DNA of 64,000 nucleotides. It comes from Paracoccaceae bacterium. GTDB lineage: Bacteria > Pseudomonadota > Alphaproteobacteria > Rhodobacterales > Rhodobacteraceae. The DNA lies in assembly GCA_018607905.1 (NCBI GenBank), contig JABBAP010000025.1, forward strand, positions 52,067 through 116,066, read 5' to 3'. The notes beneath the pieces were generated by a model. That model did not search any database. It was not told the origin of the DNA and was given only the letters and a program-made list of their open reading frames with translations. Made by a program: the position numbers and the translations under genes. Shown here one piece after another: positions 18,326 through 27,556 of the stretch (position 1 is the stretch's first letter; each line of letters opens with the position of its first letter).

Positions 18326-18808
18326 ATGACCAAAGTTTCAATGACCGTAAACGGGAAGGCACGCAGTGCCGAGGTTCCCGACAACACGCTTCTAGTGGAT
18401 TACATTCGCGAAAACTTGCGCCTAACTGGCACGCACGTTGGCTGTGACACATCACAATGCGGCGCGTGCGTTGTGCATGTGGATGGCCAAGCGGTTAAAG
18501 CCTGCACCATGTTGGCTGTGTCTGCGCAAGGATCCGACATCACCACAATCGAAGGCGTCGCTGCCTCCAAAAACGAACTGCACCCGATGCAGTTGGCCTT
18601 CAAGGAAAACCACGGCCTACAGTGCGGGTTCTGCACACCTGGCATGATTATGACCGCCACCGATATGGTCGAGCGCTATAAGGCAGCTGGCAAGGAACTG
18701 GATGAGCAATCCATCCGCGAAGAGCTGGAAGGCAACATCTGCCGCTGCACAGGCTACCACAACATCGTCAAATCGATCGCCGACGGCGCATCGAAAATGA
18801 ACGCATAG
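18326..18808 (+). CDS. coxS: Mo-hydroxylase small subunit, two [2Fe-2S] clusters
   Basis: 160 residues from ATG 18326, preceded by GGGAGG. The plant-ferredoxin-type cluster motif [10 protein letters not shown] with a fourth Cys in VKAC, and the C-terminal cluster motifs CGFCTPGM and CRCTG, are all intact. The subunit passes electrons from the Mo site in CoxL to FAD in CoxM. Order S-L-M matches form II CO dehydrogenase-like clusters, not the M-S-L order of form I. Confidence 0.95.
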   Translation: MTKVSMTVNGKARSAEVPDNTLLVDYIRENLRLTGTHVGCDTSQCGACVVHVDGQAVKACTMLAVSAQGSDITTIEGVAASKNELHPMQLAFKENHGLQCGFCTPGMIMTATDMVERYKAAGKELDEQSIREELEGNICRCTGYHNIVKSIADGASKMNA

Positions 18809-18820
18809 GGGAGAACAGAC

Positions 18821-21181
18821 ATGAGTGAAGGAATTGGCACCCGCGTCCTGCGCAAAGAGGACAAGCGTTTTTTAACTGGCAAAGGCCGGTACACAGACGA
18901 CATTGTTGAACCGAACCAAGCCTATGCGGCGTTCGTTCGATCCCCCCACGCCCACGCCGAAATCAACGGCATCGACAAATCCGCAGCACTTGCGATGGAG
19001 GGCGTTGTCGACGTGCTTGATGGTCATCAGCTGACGGGCGACGAAATCGGTAACATCATCTGTGGTTGGGGCATTACCTCCAAAGACGGCACACCGATGA
19101 ACATGGGCGCATGGTCCGCATTGGCCACCGCAAAGGTTCGCTATGTGGGCGACGCGGTATGTGTTGTGATCGCAGACACCAAAGCACAAGCACAAGCCGC
19201 CGCTGAAGCAGTCGATGTGGATTACAACGTCCTGCCTGCTGTTTCTAATGTGCTGGCCTCTATGGCGGATGGCGCGCCGCAAATTCACGAAAACGCACCC
19301 GGGAACCAAATTTTTGACTGGGAAATCGGTCTTAAGGATGAAACCGACGCGGCTCTTGCAGGGGCGGCGCACACCACAACGATGGACATTACCAACAACC
19401 GTCTGTCGCCAAACCCGATGGAACCCCGTTCCGCCGTTGCAACCTATAACGAGGCCGAAGATCACTATACGCTGTATACTACATCGCAAAACCCGCATGT
19501 GGCGCGTCTGGTCCTGTCTGCGTTCTATAACGTCGCACCAGAACACAAACTGCGCGTGATCGCGCCTGATGTGGGCGGCGGCTTTGGGGCCAAGATTTAC
19601 ATCTACCCCGAAGAAATCACCTGCCTTTGGGCGTCAATGAAAACCGAACGCTCGATCAAGTGGACCTCCACGCGCTCCGAGGCGTTTTTGACAGACGCAC
19701 ACGGGCGCGACCACGTGTCCACGGCCACTATGGGCTTTGACGCAAACAACAAGATTGTTGGATTCAAGGTGAATACCAAGGCGAACCTTGGCGGTTACAT
19801 GTCGTTGTTCTCGTCCTCCGTGCCGACCTACCTTTACGCGACACTTTTGTCGGGTCAGTACAACATCCCCGCCGTTTATGCGGATGTGCAAACCTACTAC
19901 ACCAACACAGTGCCAGTGGATGCATATCGCGGGGCAGGGCGACCAGAAGCCTCCTACCTTGTGGAACGCATGATGGAAACGGCTGCGCGTGAACTTGGCG
20001 TTGATCCAGGTGAACTCCGCCGCGCCAACTTTGTCCAAGAATTTCCGCATCAAACGCCCGTGATTATGGCTTATGACAGCGGCGATTTCGCAGGCAACCT
20101 TGATCAAGCAAAGGCCGCCGCCGATGTGGCTGGGTTTGAAGGCCGCAAAGCCGAAGCAGCCCGTCGCGGCAAATTGCGCGGACTTGGCTATTCCAACTAC
20201 ATCGAGGCATGTGGCATCGCCCCTTCCGCCGCCGTTGGCTCCCTCGGCGCTGGCGTTGGCCTTTGGGAAAGCGCAGAAGTTCGCGTCAATCCCGTTGGCA
20301 CAATCGAAATTCTGACAGGCTCACACAGCCACGGTCAGGGTCACGAAACCACCTTCGCACAACTTGTTTCAGATCGTTTTGATCTGCCGACAGACAACAT
20401 CCAAATCGTTCACGGCGATACGGACAAGGTGCAGTTTGGCATGGGCACATACGGTTCGCGTTCAGGCGCGGTTGGCATGTCCGCGATCTCCAAGGCGCTC
20501 GACAAAGTCGAAGCCAAGGTCAAGAAAATCGCGGCCCACGTTTTGGAAGCATCCGAAGATGACATCGTCATTGAAGGGGGCGAAGTCAAAGTCAAAGGCA
20601 CAGACAAAGCAATGGGCTGGCACGAAGTCGGGCTATCCGCCTACACCGCACACAACCTGCCCGAAGGCATGGAACCGGGCCTTAAGGAAGGCGCGTTCTA
20701 CGATCCAACCAACTTTACCTTCCCAGCGGGGTGTTACATCTGCGAAGTCGAAGTGGACCCAAAAACAGGCGTCACAGAGATCGTGCAATTCACTGCATCC
20801 GATGACTTTGGCACAATCATCAACCCGATGATCGTAGAAGGCCAAGTCCACGGTGGCATCGCCCAAGGCATCGGCCAAGCTCTGCTGGAACATGCCGTTT
20901 ACGATGATGATGGCCAGCTGTTGTCAGGGTCGTACATGGATTACACCATGCCACGGGCCGACGATTTGCCGTTCTATAACGTCAACCACCACTCCACTGA
21001 ATGTCCTGGCAACCCGCTTGGCATGAAGGGCTGCGGCGAAGCGGGTGCAATCGGATCCCCCCCTGCGGTGATCAATGCGATCACCAGCGCCATTGGAAAC
21101 AACAACCTCTCGATGCCAGCGACCCCTGCAAAAGTATGGGCTGCAATCAACGAAGTATCTGCCGCGCAAGCCGCAGAATAA
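18821..21181 (+). CDS. coxL: form II CO dehydrogenase-like molybdenum hydroxylase large subunit
   Basis: 786 residues, usual CoxL length. Cofactor-binding motifs include DVGGGFGAK near residue 252 and the C-terminal GCGEAGAIGSP with the catalytic Glu. The active-site loop reads AYRGAGR (about residues 368-374), the form II signature; form I enzymes proven to oxidise CO have AYXCSFR with the Cu-binding Cys. The Cys ligand is absent here, so CO oxidation cannot be assumed; another aldehyde, purine or heterocycle may be the substrate. It has GGGGAGAA before its ATG and 12-base gaps on both sides. Confidence 0.93.
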   Translation: MSEGIGTRVLRKEDKRFLTGKGRYTDDIVEPNQAYAAFVRSPHAHAEINGIDKSAALAMEGVVDVLDGHQLTGDEIGNIICGWGITSKDGTPMNMGAWSALATAKVRYVGDAVCVVIADTKAQAQAAAEAVDVDYNVLPAVSNVLASMADGAPQIHENAPGNQIFDWEIGLKDETDAALAGAAHTTTMDITNNRLSPNPMEPRSAVATYNEAEDHYTLYTTSQNPHVARLVLSAFYNVAPEHKLRVIAPDVGGGFGAKIYIYPEEITCLWASMKTERSIKWTSTRSEAFLTDAHGRDHVSTATMGFDANNKIVGFKVNTKANLGGYMSLFSSSVPTYLYATLLSGQYNIPAVYADVQTYYTNTVPVDAYRGAGRPEASYLVERMMETAARELGVDPGELRRANFVQEFPHQTPVIMAYDSGDFAGNLDQAKAAADVAGFEGRKAEAARRGKLRGLGYSNYIEACGIAPSAAVGSLGAGVGLWESAEVRVNPVGTIEILTGSHSHGQGHETTFAQLVSDRFDLPTDNIQIVHGDTDKVQFGMGTYGSRSGAVGMSAISKALDKVEAKVKKIAAHVLEASEDDIVIEGGEVKVKGTDKAMGWHEVGLSAYTAHNLPEGMEPGLKEGAFYDPTNFTFPAGCYICEVEVDPKTGVTEIVQFTASDDFGTIINPMIVEGQVHGGIAQGIGQALLEHAVYDDDGQLLSGSYMDYTMPRADDLPFYNVNHHSTECPGNPLGMKGCGEAGAIGSPPAVINAITSAIGNNNLSMPATPAKVWAAINEVSAAQAAE

Positions 21182-21193
21182 GGAGAGCACATT

Positions 21194-21988
21194 ATGTATG
21201 ATACAACTTACCACCGTGCCGACACAGTTCTCAGCGCCACATCCAAATTGGTTAGCGCCGAGGACGGCAAATACCTTGCGGGCGGGCAAACCCTGATCCC
21301 CACAATGAAACAGCGCCTTGCGGCACCATCCGATCTGGTTGATGTGTCTGGCGTTGAAGAAATGCGCGGAATTTCCGTATCTGGCGACACTGTCACAGTG
21401 GGCGCATCTTGCACCCACGCCGAAGTGGCGGGATCAGCAGAGGTTGCAGCTGCAATCCCAGCACTCGCTGCCCTAGCAGGTGGCATCGGCGATCCAGCCG
21501 TTCGCGCACGCGGAACAATTGGCGGCTCTGTTGCCAACAATGATCCAGCGGCAGATTACCCCGCGGCCTGCCTCGGCCTTGGGGCGACAATCGTGACGGA
21601 CAAACGCGAAATCAGCGCGGATGACTTCTTTGTCGGCATGTTTGAAACCGCGCTTGATGAAACAGAAATCATCACAGCGGTTAAATTCCCCAAAGCTACC
21701 AAAGCGGCCTATGCCAAATTTCCCAACCCCGCGTCACGTTACGCCATGGTTGGTGTGATGGCGGCCCAAACCGCAGGCGGCGTTCGCGTTGCCGTAACAG
21801 GTGCGGGCAGCGACGGCGTATTCCGCCACGCCGCACTGGAAGCAGCACTGGGATCAGATTGGTCCGCGGCCGCCGCAGAAGCCGTGTCTACGGACGCTGG
21901 CAGCATGATGGCCGATCTTCACGGATCATCAGAATACCGCGCCCATCTTGTGGGTGTCATGGCTGGGCGTGCCGTTGACAACAGCTGA
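21194..21988 (+). CDS. coxM: Mo-hydroxylase medium subunit, FAD-binding
   Basis: 264 residues. The two FAD-contact motifs are AGGQTLIPTMKQRL (near residue 30) and TIGGSVANNDPAAD (near 110), matching the AGGxS/QLxP and TIGG motifs of CoxM. It takes electrons from the iron-sulfur subunit and hands them to the respiratory chain or another acceptor. Last structural gene of the operon and followed within 22 bases by an intrinsic terminator. Confidence 0.94.
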   Translation: MYDTTYHRADTVLSATSKLVSAEDGKYLAGGQTLIPTMKQRLAAPSDLVDVSGVEEMRGISVSGDTVTVGASCTHAEVAGSAEVAAAIPALAALAGGIGDPAVRARGTIGGSVANNDPAADYPAACLGLGATIVTDKREISADDFFVGMFETALDETEIITAVKFPKATKAAYAKFPNPASRYAMVGVMAAQTAGGVRVAVTGAGSDGVFRHAALEAALGSDWSAAAAEAVSTDAGSMMADLHGSSEYRAHLVGVMAGRAVDNS

Positions 21989-22009
21989 TAACTGCTAAAA
22001 CACTTTAGG

Positions 22010-22037
22010 GGCCTCTGCCGTTGGCAGGGGCCTTTTT
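22010..22037 (+). terminator. intrinsic terminator after coxM
   Basis: GGCCTCTGCC pairs with GGCAGGGGCC (one G-U pair) around a GTT loop, followed by five T. It ends the coxGSLM transcript just before the LysR gene at 22052. Confidence 0.85.
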
Positions 22038-22051
22038 CATGAGGAGGGGCT

Positions 22052-22927
22052 ATGGACATTGTCCACATGAAAACCTTGATCGCGGTGATCGAAGAAAACG
22101 GCTTTACCGCCGCTGCTGCGCGTCTCGGGATTGCGAAATCTGTATGTTCACGGCGCATAACTGACCTTGAAACCGATCTTGGCGTTCAACTGGTAAATCG
22201 CACCACGCGTTCGGTCGTTCCAACGGAACTGGGTCGTGAATATTACGAAAGCTGTCTTGATATCATCGCGCGTATTGATGCTGCTTCTGGGGCAGTGAAG
22301 GGTGCCAACTCGGCTATTTCTGGCAGATTGCGGATGTCTGTTCCGATCAATTATACGGAAACTGTACTTGCGCCCAAATTGGATGCATTTACCTGTGCCA
22401 ATGAACATGTAGAATTGGTTCTTCACCTTTCAGACAAACGCGTAGACCTTATTTCTGACGGCTTTGATGCCGCTGTCCGCGTTGGTGCCTTAGATGACAG
22501 CACGTTGTTTGCGCGAAAATTGGGCGCAATTAAAATGCATATGTGTGCGTCACCCAAATACCTCGCAACAAAGGGCACCCCGTCCAGCTTTGATGATCTC
22601 AGTGAACATGAGTGCATCCGGTACAATAACCTGTCATCAGGATCAGAATGGGTCGTGAACCATAAAGAAACTGAGGTGCGCAAACGGATCACAGGGCGTT
22701 TCGCATCAAACTCTGGCAAATATAACAAAGGCCTTGCCATTGCAGGGCGTGGGATCGTCGTGCTGCCCGAATTTATTATCGGGGATGCAATGAAATCAGG
22801 GGAATTGGTCCCAATACTGTCGGATTACACCTTCCCTAAATTAGACGTGAATATTCTGTACCCGCAAAAGCGTAACATGCCAGCATCGTTACGGGCATTG
22901 ATCACGCATCTGTCTGAAAAAGATTGA
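22052..22927 (+). CDS. LysR-family transcriptional regulator
   Basis: 291 residues. N-terminal winged HTH (residues 1-60: MKTLIAVIEENGFTAAAARL ... VNRTTRSVVPTELG) and a C-terminal co-inducer-binding domain from about 90. A strong site GAGGAGGGG precedes the ATG. It is separated from coxM by a terminator but runs in the same direction, so it may or may not control the Mo-hydroxylase genes. The effector cannot be told from sequence. Confidence 0.88.
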   Translation: MDIVHMKTLIAVIEENGFTAAAARLGIAKSVCSRRITDLETDLGVQLVNRTTRSVVPTELGREYYESCLDIIARIDAASGAVKGANSAISGRLRMSVPINYTETVLAPKLDAFTCANEHVELVLHLSDKRVDLISDGFDAAVRVGALDDSTLFARKLGAIKMHMCASPKYLATKGTPSSFDDLSEHECIRYNNLSSGSEWVVNHKETEVRKRITGRFASNSGKYNKGLAIAGRGIVVLPEFIIGDAMKSGELVPILSDYTFPKLDVNILYPQKRNMPASLRALITHLSEKD

Positions 22928-23082
22928 GTATGCTTCACCTTACTCAATCAAAAATTGCACGCGCCCGACAATTATGTTAGGCTGAAAGAAGTTCAAGACA
23001 GTTTGAGTACCATCGGCGAGTTTGCACTCTTTCTAAAAGAGTATGATCTTAAATGGGTAATTGATGGACTAAGGGGAAAGCA

Positions 23083-23319
23083 ATGAGACCTGCACTAAGA
23101 CAAGGCCGCGTGCTTTGGTACGACGCAGCGCGTGGCTATGGCTTTGTTCATGAAAGTGACGAAGCACCAGTGGTATTTATAACCAAAAGATCATTAGATG
23201 CATTTGGCGTTCGTGGATTGAACGCAGGATTGGAAATTGTATTCGATGTTGTGCAAGGGCGCGCATCCGATCGGGTAAATTCTATCGTTTTGCTCCGAGG
23301 GCAATCACAACTGCACTAA
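23083..23319 (+). CDS. small cold-shock-domain-like protein, divergent
   Basis: 78 residues. GRVLWYDAARGYGFVHESD aligns with the N-terminal strands of CspA-type domains (RNP1 KGYGFI reads RGYGFV). The second RNA-binding motif, normally VFVHFS, reads VVFITK, so the His and second Phe are lost. Family members bind single-stranded nucleic acid. The 155-base upstream gap after the LysR gene leaves room for its own promoter; GGGGAAAG precedes the ATG. A bona fide CSP and a degenerate relative are both possible. Confidence 0.7.
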   Translation: MRPALRQGRVLWYDAARGYGFVHESDEAPVVFITKRSLDAFGVRGLNAGLEIVFDVVQGRASDRVNSIVLLRGQSQLH

Positions 23320-23325
23320 TTAAAA

Positions 23326-23355
23326 TACGCCCCGACACATAAGTATCGAGGCGTA
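23326..23355 (-). terminator. intrinsic terminator after ilvH
   Basis: Read on the - strand, ACGCCTCGA pairs fully with TCGGGGCGT (one G-U pair) and is followed by ATTTTAATT. On the + strand the same hairpin has a C-A mismatch and no T-run, so it mainly serves ilvH, whose stop is at 23377. Confidence 0.65.
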
Positions 23356-23376
23356 AGGATCAGATACCAAACGATT

Positions 23377-23928
23377 TTATGATCCACGCATAATCGCAGC
23401 AACACCCGTGCGCGCGATTTCCACCAGCCCCAAGGGCCGCATCATTTCAGCAAAGGCATCAATCTTTTCAGGTGCGCCAGTGATCTCGAACACGAAACTT
23501 TTCAAGGTGCTGTCCACAACAGTGGCGCGAAACACTTCGGATGTGCGCAACGCTTCGACCCGTTTGTCACCCGTTCCAGCCACTTTGATCAACGCCAATT
23601 CACGCTCAACGCTTGGACCTTCGACCGTTAGATCATGCACGTCGTGCACCGGCACCAAACGGCCCAGCTGCGCTTTGATCTGTTCAATCACCGCAGGCGT
23701 ACCCGTTGTTACAACGGTAATACGCGAACGATGACCCTCGTGATCGGTTTCCGCGACTGTCAGGCTTTCGATGTTGTATCCACGGCCCGCAAACAACCCG
23801 ATAACACGGGCTAGAACACCCGCTTCATTGTCCACAATCACCGCAAGCGTGTGTGTTTCAATCTCGTCGCCATAAACGCTTTGTAGATTATAAGCGCTGC
23901 GCCGCGATGTGCCTTTTTTAACCTTCAT
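23377..23928 (-). CDS. ilvH: acetolactate synthase small (regulatory) subunit
   Basis: 183 residues. An N-terminal ACT domain (THTLAVIVDNEAGVLARVIG, with the FAGRGYNIESLTV loop) and the C-terminal IlvH domain (RTSEVFRATVVDS, MRPLGLVEIARTG) are complete. The subunit activates the large subunit and confers valine feedback inhibition (family knowledge). It begins 49 bases after ilvI on the - strand and shares its transcript under leader-peptide attenuation. Confidence 0.95.
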   Translation of the reverse strand: MKVKKGTSRRSAYNLQSVYGDEIETHTLAVIVDNEAGVLARVIGLFAGRGYNIESLTVAETDHEGHRSRITVVTTGTPAVIEQIKAQLGRLVPVHDVHDLTVEGPSVERELALIKVAGTGDKRVEALRTSEVFRATVVDSTLKSFVFEITGAPEKIDAFAEMMRPLGLVEIARTGVAAIMRGS

Positions 23929-23977
23929 GATATTCTTCCAATTCTTATCTGTTGTTGAGTTTGGGGCAGGGTGAGGA

Positions 23978-25732
23978 TTAAACCATCACCGCGCCGCCAG
24001 CCTCAATCGCGCCTTCAGTGGAGGCATCGCCAAGCAGCATTTCATTGTGGGCTTTGCCCGATGGGATCATTGGGAAACAATTCTCGTGTTTCTCAACCGC
24101 GCAATCAAACAGGACTGGCCCATCGTAATTGATCATTTCCATGATTGCATCATCCAGATCCGCAGGATCAGAACACTGAATACCCTTGGCGCCAAAGGCC
24201 TCGGCCAATTTCACGAAATCAGGCAGGGATTCAGACCAGCTCGATGAATACCGCTCGCCGTGCAGCAATTCTTGCCACTGGCGCACCATGCCGAGCCGTT
24301 CGTTGTTCAAAATGAACTGTTTCACTGGCAAACGATACTGCATCGCCGTGCCCATTTCCTGCATGTTCATCAACCAGCTGGCTTCGCCTGCCACGTTAAT
24401 CACAAGGCTTTCGGGATGGGCCATCTGCACACCAATGCTTGCCGGAAAACCATAACCCATCGTACCCAGACCACCCGATGTCATCCAGCGGTTCGGATCG
24501 TTGAACCCCAGATATTGCGCCGCCCACATCTGGTGCTGGCCCACCTCGGTGGTCACATATCGATCATGGTCTTTGGTCAACGCTTCAAGACGTTGCAACG
24601 CGTATTGCGGCTTGATGACCGAGCCTTTTTGCTCAAACTTCAAACAATCAACTGCTCGCCATTCATTGATCTGACCCCACCAGTTTTGAACCGCATCGGC
24701 TTGTGTCTTGCGACCACGGGCCTTCCAAACTTTCATCATGTCTTCTAAAACATGGGCAACATCGCCAACAATCGGCACATCCACTTGGATCACTTTGTTG
24801 ATGGATGACGGGTCAATATCAATATGAACCTTCTTGGATTTTGGGCTGAACGCGTCAACCAAACCCGTGATACGATCATCAAACCGCGCCCCGATATTGA
24901 TCATCAGATCGCAACCGTGCATTACCATGTTGGCTTCATAGGTGCCGTGCATGCCCAGCATACCCAGCCATTTGTCGCCAGATGCAGGATAGGCACCCAA
25001 ACCCATCAAGGTTGATGTCACCGGGAATTTCGTCGCTTCTGCCATCTCGCGCAGCAACATTGACGCCGCCGTGCCAGAATTGATCACGCCACCACCAGAA
25101 TAGATCACAGGCTTCTTCGCCTTTTCGATCAGCTCAACCAGTTCGGTGATCTTTTCCATGTCGCCTTTTACGCGGGGTGAATAATGGCCTTTGTCAGCCT
25201 TTGCAGGGCCGATGTACGTGCCATTGGCAAACTGCACATCTTTAGGAATGTCGATCAAAACAGGGCCAGGGCGGCCTGTTGTGGCTACATGAAACGCTTG
25301 GTGCAGGGTTTGCGCCAAATCATTTGTATCACGCACCAACCAGTTGTGTTTGGTACAAGGGCGCGTAATGCCAACGGTATCGGCTTCTTGGAACGCATCA
25401 TTGCCGATCATGAATGTTGGCACTTGGCCGGTCAAAACGATCATCGGGATGCTGTCCATCAACGCATCAGTCATGCCGGTCACAGCATTTGTTGCCCCCG
25501 GGCCAGACGTTACCAGAACCACGCCGGGTTTACCTGTGGAACGCGCATAACCTTCGGCCGCGTGGGTAGCACCTTGTTCATGGCGCACCAGCACGTGGCG
25601 GATATCGTTTTGCTGAAAAATTTCGTCGTAGATCGGTAGGACCGCACCGCCTGGGTATCCAAAGACGACGTCAACACCCTGATCCTTCAAGGCTTTAACG
25701 ACTATTTGTGCTCCAGTTAATTGACGTGTCAT
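23978..25732 (-). CDS. ilvI: acetolactate synthase large subunit
   Basis: 584 residues of the biosynthetic acetohydroxyacid synthase family. The ThDP-activating Glu52 lies in [18 protein letters not shown]-domain and ThDP-domain motifs ([13 protein letters not shown]) follow. It condenses two pyruvates to acetolactate, or pyruvate with 2-ketobutyrate, as the first common step to Val, Leu and Ile. Upstream on the - strand is an attenuator. A second, distinct ThDP enzyme lies at 48193. Confidence 0.94.
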   Translation of the reverse strand: MTRQLTGAQIVVKALKDQGVDVVFGYPGGAVLPIYDEIFQQNDIRHVLVRHEQGATHAAEGYARSTGKPGVVLVTSGPGATNAVTGMTDALMDSIPMIVLTGQVPTFMIGNDAFQEADTVGITRPCTKHNWLVRDTNDLAQTLHQAFHVATTGRPGPVLIDIPKDVQFANGTYIGPAKADKGHYSPRVKGDMEKITELVELIEKAKKPVIYSGGGVINSGTAASMLLREMAEATKFPVTSTLMGLGAYPASGDKWLGMLGMHGTYEANMVMHGCDLMINIGARFDDRITGLVDAFSPKSKKVHIDIDPSSINKVIQVDVPIVGDVAHVLEDMMKVWKARGRKTQADAVQNWWGQINEWRAVDCLKFEQKGSVIKPQYALQRLEALTKDHDRYVTTEVGQHQMWAAQYLGFNDPNRWMTSGGLGTMGYGFPASIGVQMAHPESLVINVAGEASWLMNMQEMGTAMQYRLPVKQFILNNERLGMVRQWQELLHGERYSSSWSESLPDFVKLAEAFGAKGIQCSDPADLDDAIMEMINYDGPVLFDCAVEKHENCFPMIPSGKAHNEMLLGDASTEGAIEAGGAVMV

Positions 25733-25780
25733 TTTATTGCTCCAGCTTCACATCATGGTTGTAGAATTCGGTACAGGCAT

Positions 25781-25802
25781 AAAAAAACCCCCGATCGGGG
25801 GG
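25781..25802 (-). terminator. ilv attenuator terminator
   Basis: On the - strand CCCCC-GATC-GGGGG is followed by seven T, about 50 bases upstream of the ilvI start and 26 bases past the leader-peptide stop. This is the expected place for the terminator of an amino-acid attenuator. Confidence 0.88.
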
Positions 25803-25816
25803 CTGCGCACGGGTCA

Positions 25817-25838
25817 GGAAACGAATGTTATCGTTTCC
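25817..25838 (-). promoter_or_regulatory. leader hairpin of the ilv attenuator
   Basis: GGAAACGA and TCGTTTCC form a perfect 8-base stem with a 6-base loop spanning the end of the leader peptide gene. It probably acts as the pause or alternative hairpin governed by ribosome position. Confidence 0.65.
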
Positions 25839-25890
25839 GCGCCATGCGCCTTGTCACGAGGACTAGAATTGCTGTCTGTTCTTTCATCAT
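25828..25890 (-). CDS. ilvL: ilv leader peptide (20 residues)
   Basis: A 20-codon frame on the - strand starts with tandem ATG (25890 or 25887) and stops with TAA at 25828-25830. Its product contains AILVLV, that is Ile-Leu-Val-Leu-Val in five consecutive codons, then a basic tail. Branched-chain codons in this density right before a terminator and an acetolactate synthase gene mark it as the sensor peptide: when charged Ile, Leu or Val tRNA is scarce the ribosome stalls and the terminator should not form. No good Shine-Dalgarno is present, and the predicted promoter puts transcription start close to the ATG, so it may be leaderless. Confidence 0.85.
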   Translation of the reverse strand: MMKEQTAILVLVTRRMARKR

Positions 25891-25896
25891 GAGCGC

Positions 25897-25925
25897 AAAC
25901 TATGACTGTCACAAAAGCGGGTCAA
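25897..25925 (-). promoter_or_regulatory. predicted promoter of the ilvL-ilvI-ilvH operon
   Basis: On the - strand TTGACC (25925-25920) and TAGTTT (25902-25897) are 17 bases apart. The -10 is imperfect. A start 6-8 bases downstream would fall at or beside the leader-peptide ATG. Confidence 0.45.
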
Positions 25926-26318
25926 GGCTTTTCGCCAAGAAAATGTCGTTTCGGGCGTGTTTTTTGAAACATTCGTAAATCTGCACCAGAATCGCTTTGA
26001 TCTTGTTGCAAAATAATCGGCTTGCGCGCCGTGTTTCACATTAACCTAGGGGCAGGGTGCGCGTTCGCGGTATGCGATTGTGTACCAAATTCGCGCAGCC
26101 TGCATAATTAAATGCCATTTGCGTGCACATATTCGTCAGATTCTTACAAATATTACCCCCATTCTGAAATTCCCTAACGCTTTGCCCGTCAAGCCTCTAA
26201 AATCTGTTGCATTATTCAGGCGCTCTATTGCATGCTTCACTCAGCATTCGGCGGGTGGCGTGGGAACCACCATAACTGCTTGTCCGAAACAGCTGTTAAC
26301 AAATGGGAGAATACATAC
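25926..26318. other. divergent intergenic region between ilv and TRAP operons
   Basis: About 390 bases without a supportable gene. It presumably carries the promoter of the TRAP operon. I see no terminator, no clear operator and no small RNA gene that I could justify. Confidence 0.5.
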
Positions 26319-27410
26319 ATGGAACGTCGTAAGTTTCTAACAAGTGCCGCACTTGGTGCAGGCGCAGCGGCTTTGGCTACACCAGCGGTGTCAGCAAGCC
26401 ACGCCAAAGAAATGAATATCGTATCTACTTGGCCACGGGACTTCCCGGGTCTGGGTATTTCAGCACAGCGTCTTGCTGCGCGGATCGAAGAACTGTCCAA
26501 CGGTGCAATCAAAGTAAACTACTTTGCAGCCGGTGAACGCGTTGGCGCGTTTGACAGCTTTGACGAAGTTGCTTCTGGCAACTCACAAGCCTACATCGCG
26601 GCTGATTACTACTGGGTTGGTAAGCACCCAGCATTTGCATATTTCACGTCCGTGCCGTTTGGCATGACAACTGTTGAATGGAATGCCTGGATCAAATTCG
26701 GCGGCGGTCAAGCGTTGTGGGACGAAGTATCTGGCGGTTTCGGCCTGAAAGCATTGCCGTGTGGTGCAACTGGTACGCAAGCGGGCGGTTGGTTCAACAA
26801 AGAGATCGAATCTCCAGAAGACCTCAAAGGTCTGAAAATGCGTATTCCTGGCCTCGGCGGCAACGTAATGTCCAAATTGGGCGTTTCAACTGTGTCCTTG
26901 CCTGGTGGTCAAATCTACGAAAACCTAGTGTCTGGCGCGATTGATGCGACAGAGTGGGTTGGCCCGTACAATGACTACTTCATGAAATTCTATGAAGCAG
27001 CCAAATTCTATTACACTGGCGGCATGCACGAACCAGGTGGTGGTTTGGCCTTCGGCATGAACGCTGAATGGTGGTCTTCGCTTTCCGATTGGGAACGCGC
27101 AATCATCGAAGCTGCAACGAACGAAGAGCACGCTGCACAATTCGAAGAAACAGTGGCGCTGAACGGCGAATACCTCAACAAACTCGTAGAAGAGCAGGGC
27201 GTTCAAGTCCGCGCATTCAACGACGATGTGTGGGACGCTATGGGCGAAGCTGCGGTAGAAGTGTTTGAAGAAACACGGGCACACTCTGCATTGGCTGCAA
27301 AAGTTGACGACGATTTCCAAGCGAAATTGCGTGAATATGGTGCTGCTATGGCCGCGTTTGAGGTCACATACGTGAACCAGCGTAACCGCGTTCTGGGCAT
27401 CACAGAGTAA
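26319..27410 (+). CDS. TRAP transporter periplasmic binding protein, TakP-like
   Basis: 363 residues from ATG 26319, with GGGAG nine bases upstream. The start carries a twin-arginine-type signal (ERRKFLTSAALGAGA ... VSASHA), so export through Tat is likely. The body resembles DctP-family proteins of the TakP type, with YYWVGKHPAFAYF, GGWFNKEI and GAIDATEWVGPY; the Arg-containing KMRIPG segment is the usual carboxylate site. TakP of Rhodobacter sphaeroides binds alpha-keto acids; pyruvate-like or related 2-oxo/hydroxy acids are the best guess. First gene of the TRAP operon and followed by a strong hairpin. Confidence 0.9.
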   Translation: MERRKFLTSAALGAGAAALATPAVSASHAKEMNIVSTWPRDFPGLGISAQRLAARIEELSNGAIKVNYFAAGERVGAFDSFDEVASGNSQAYIAADYYWVGKHPAFAYFTSVPFGMTTVEWNAWIKFGGGQALWDEVSGGFGLKALPCGATGTQAGGWFNKEIESPEDLKGLKMRIPGLGGNVMSKLGVSTVSLPGGQIYENLVSGAIDATEWVGPYNDYFMKFYEAAKFYYTGGMHEPGGGLAFGMNAEWWSSLSDWERAIIEAATNEEHAAQFEETVALNGEYLNKLVEEQGVQVRAFNDDVWDAMGEAAVEVFEETRAHSALAAKVDDDFQAKLREYGAAMAAFEVTYVNQRNRVLGITE

Positions 27411-27432
27411 ACCACTCTATCAAACCTAAATT

Positions 27433-27458
27433 CATGCGGGGCTTTGCGGCCCCGCATG
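27433..27458 (+). terminator. stable intercistronic hairpin after TRAP binding-protein gene
   Basis: CATGCGGGGC and GCCCCGCATG form a perfect 10-base stem with loop TTTGCG, 22 bases after the stop. There is no T-run, so it more likely protects the upstream mRNA end or lowers read-through into the permease genes than terminates fully. Confidence 0.6.
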
Positions 27459-27556
27459 TCAAATACGCCACCCCAGCAGCTTTTGCAGGGAAGTGGAGGT
27501 CTTTTTGACAGCCACAGGCATGGTTTTTGCGGGCATTTTGCCCAACGGGGAATATC

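Noticed and set aside
18821..21181. Calling the Mo-enzyme an aerobic CO dehydrogenase (form I)
   Set aside because: The active-site loop is AYRGAGR without the Cys of form I, and gene order is S-L-M, so only a form II-like call is justified.
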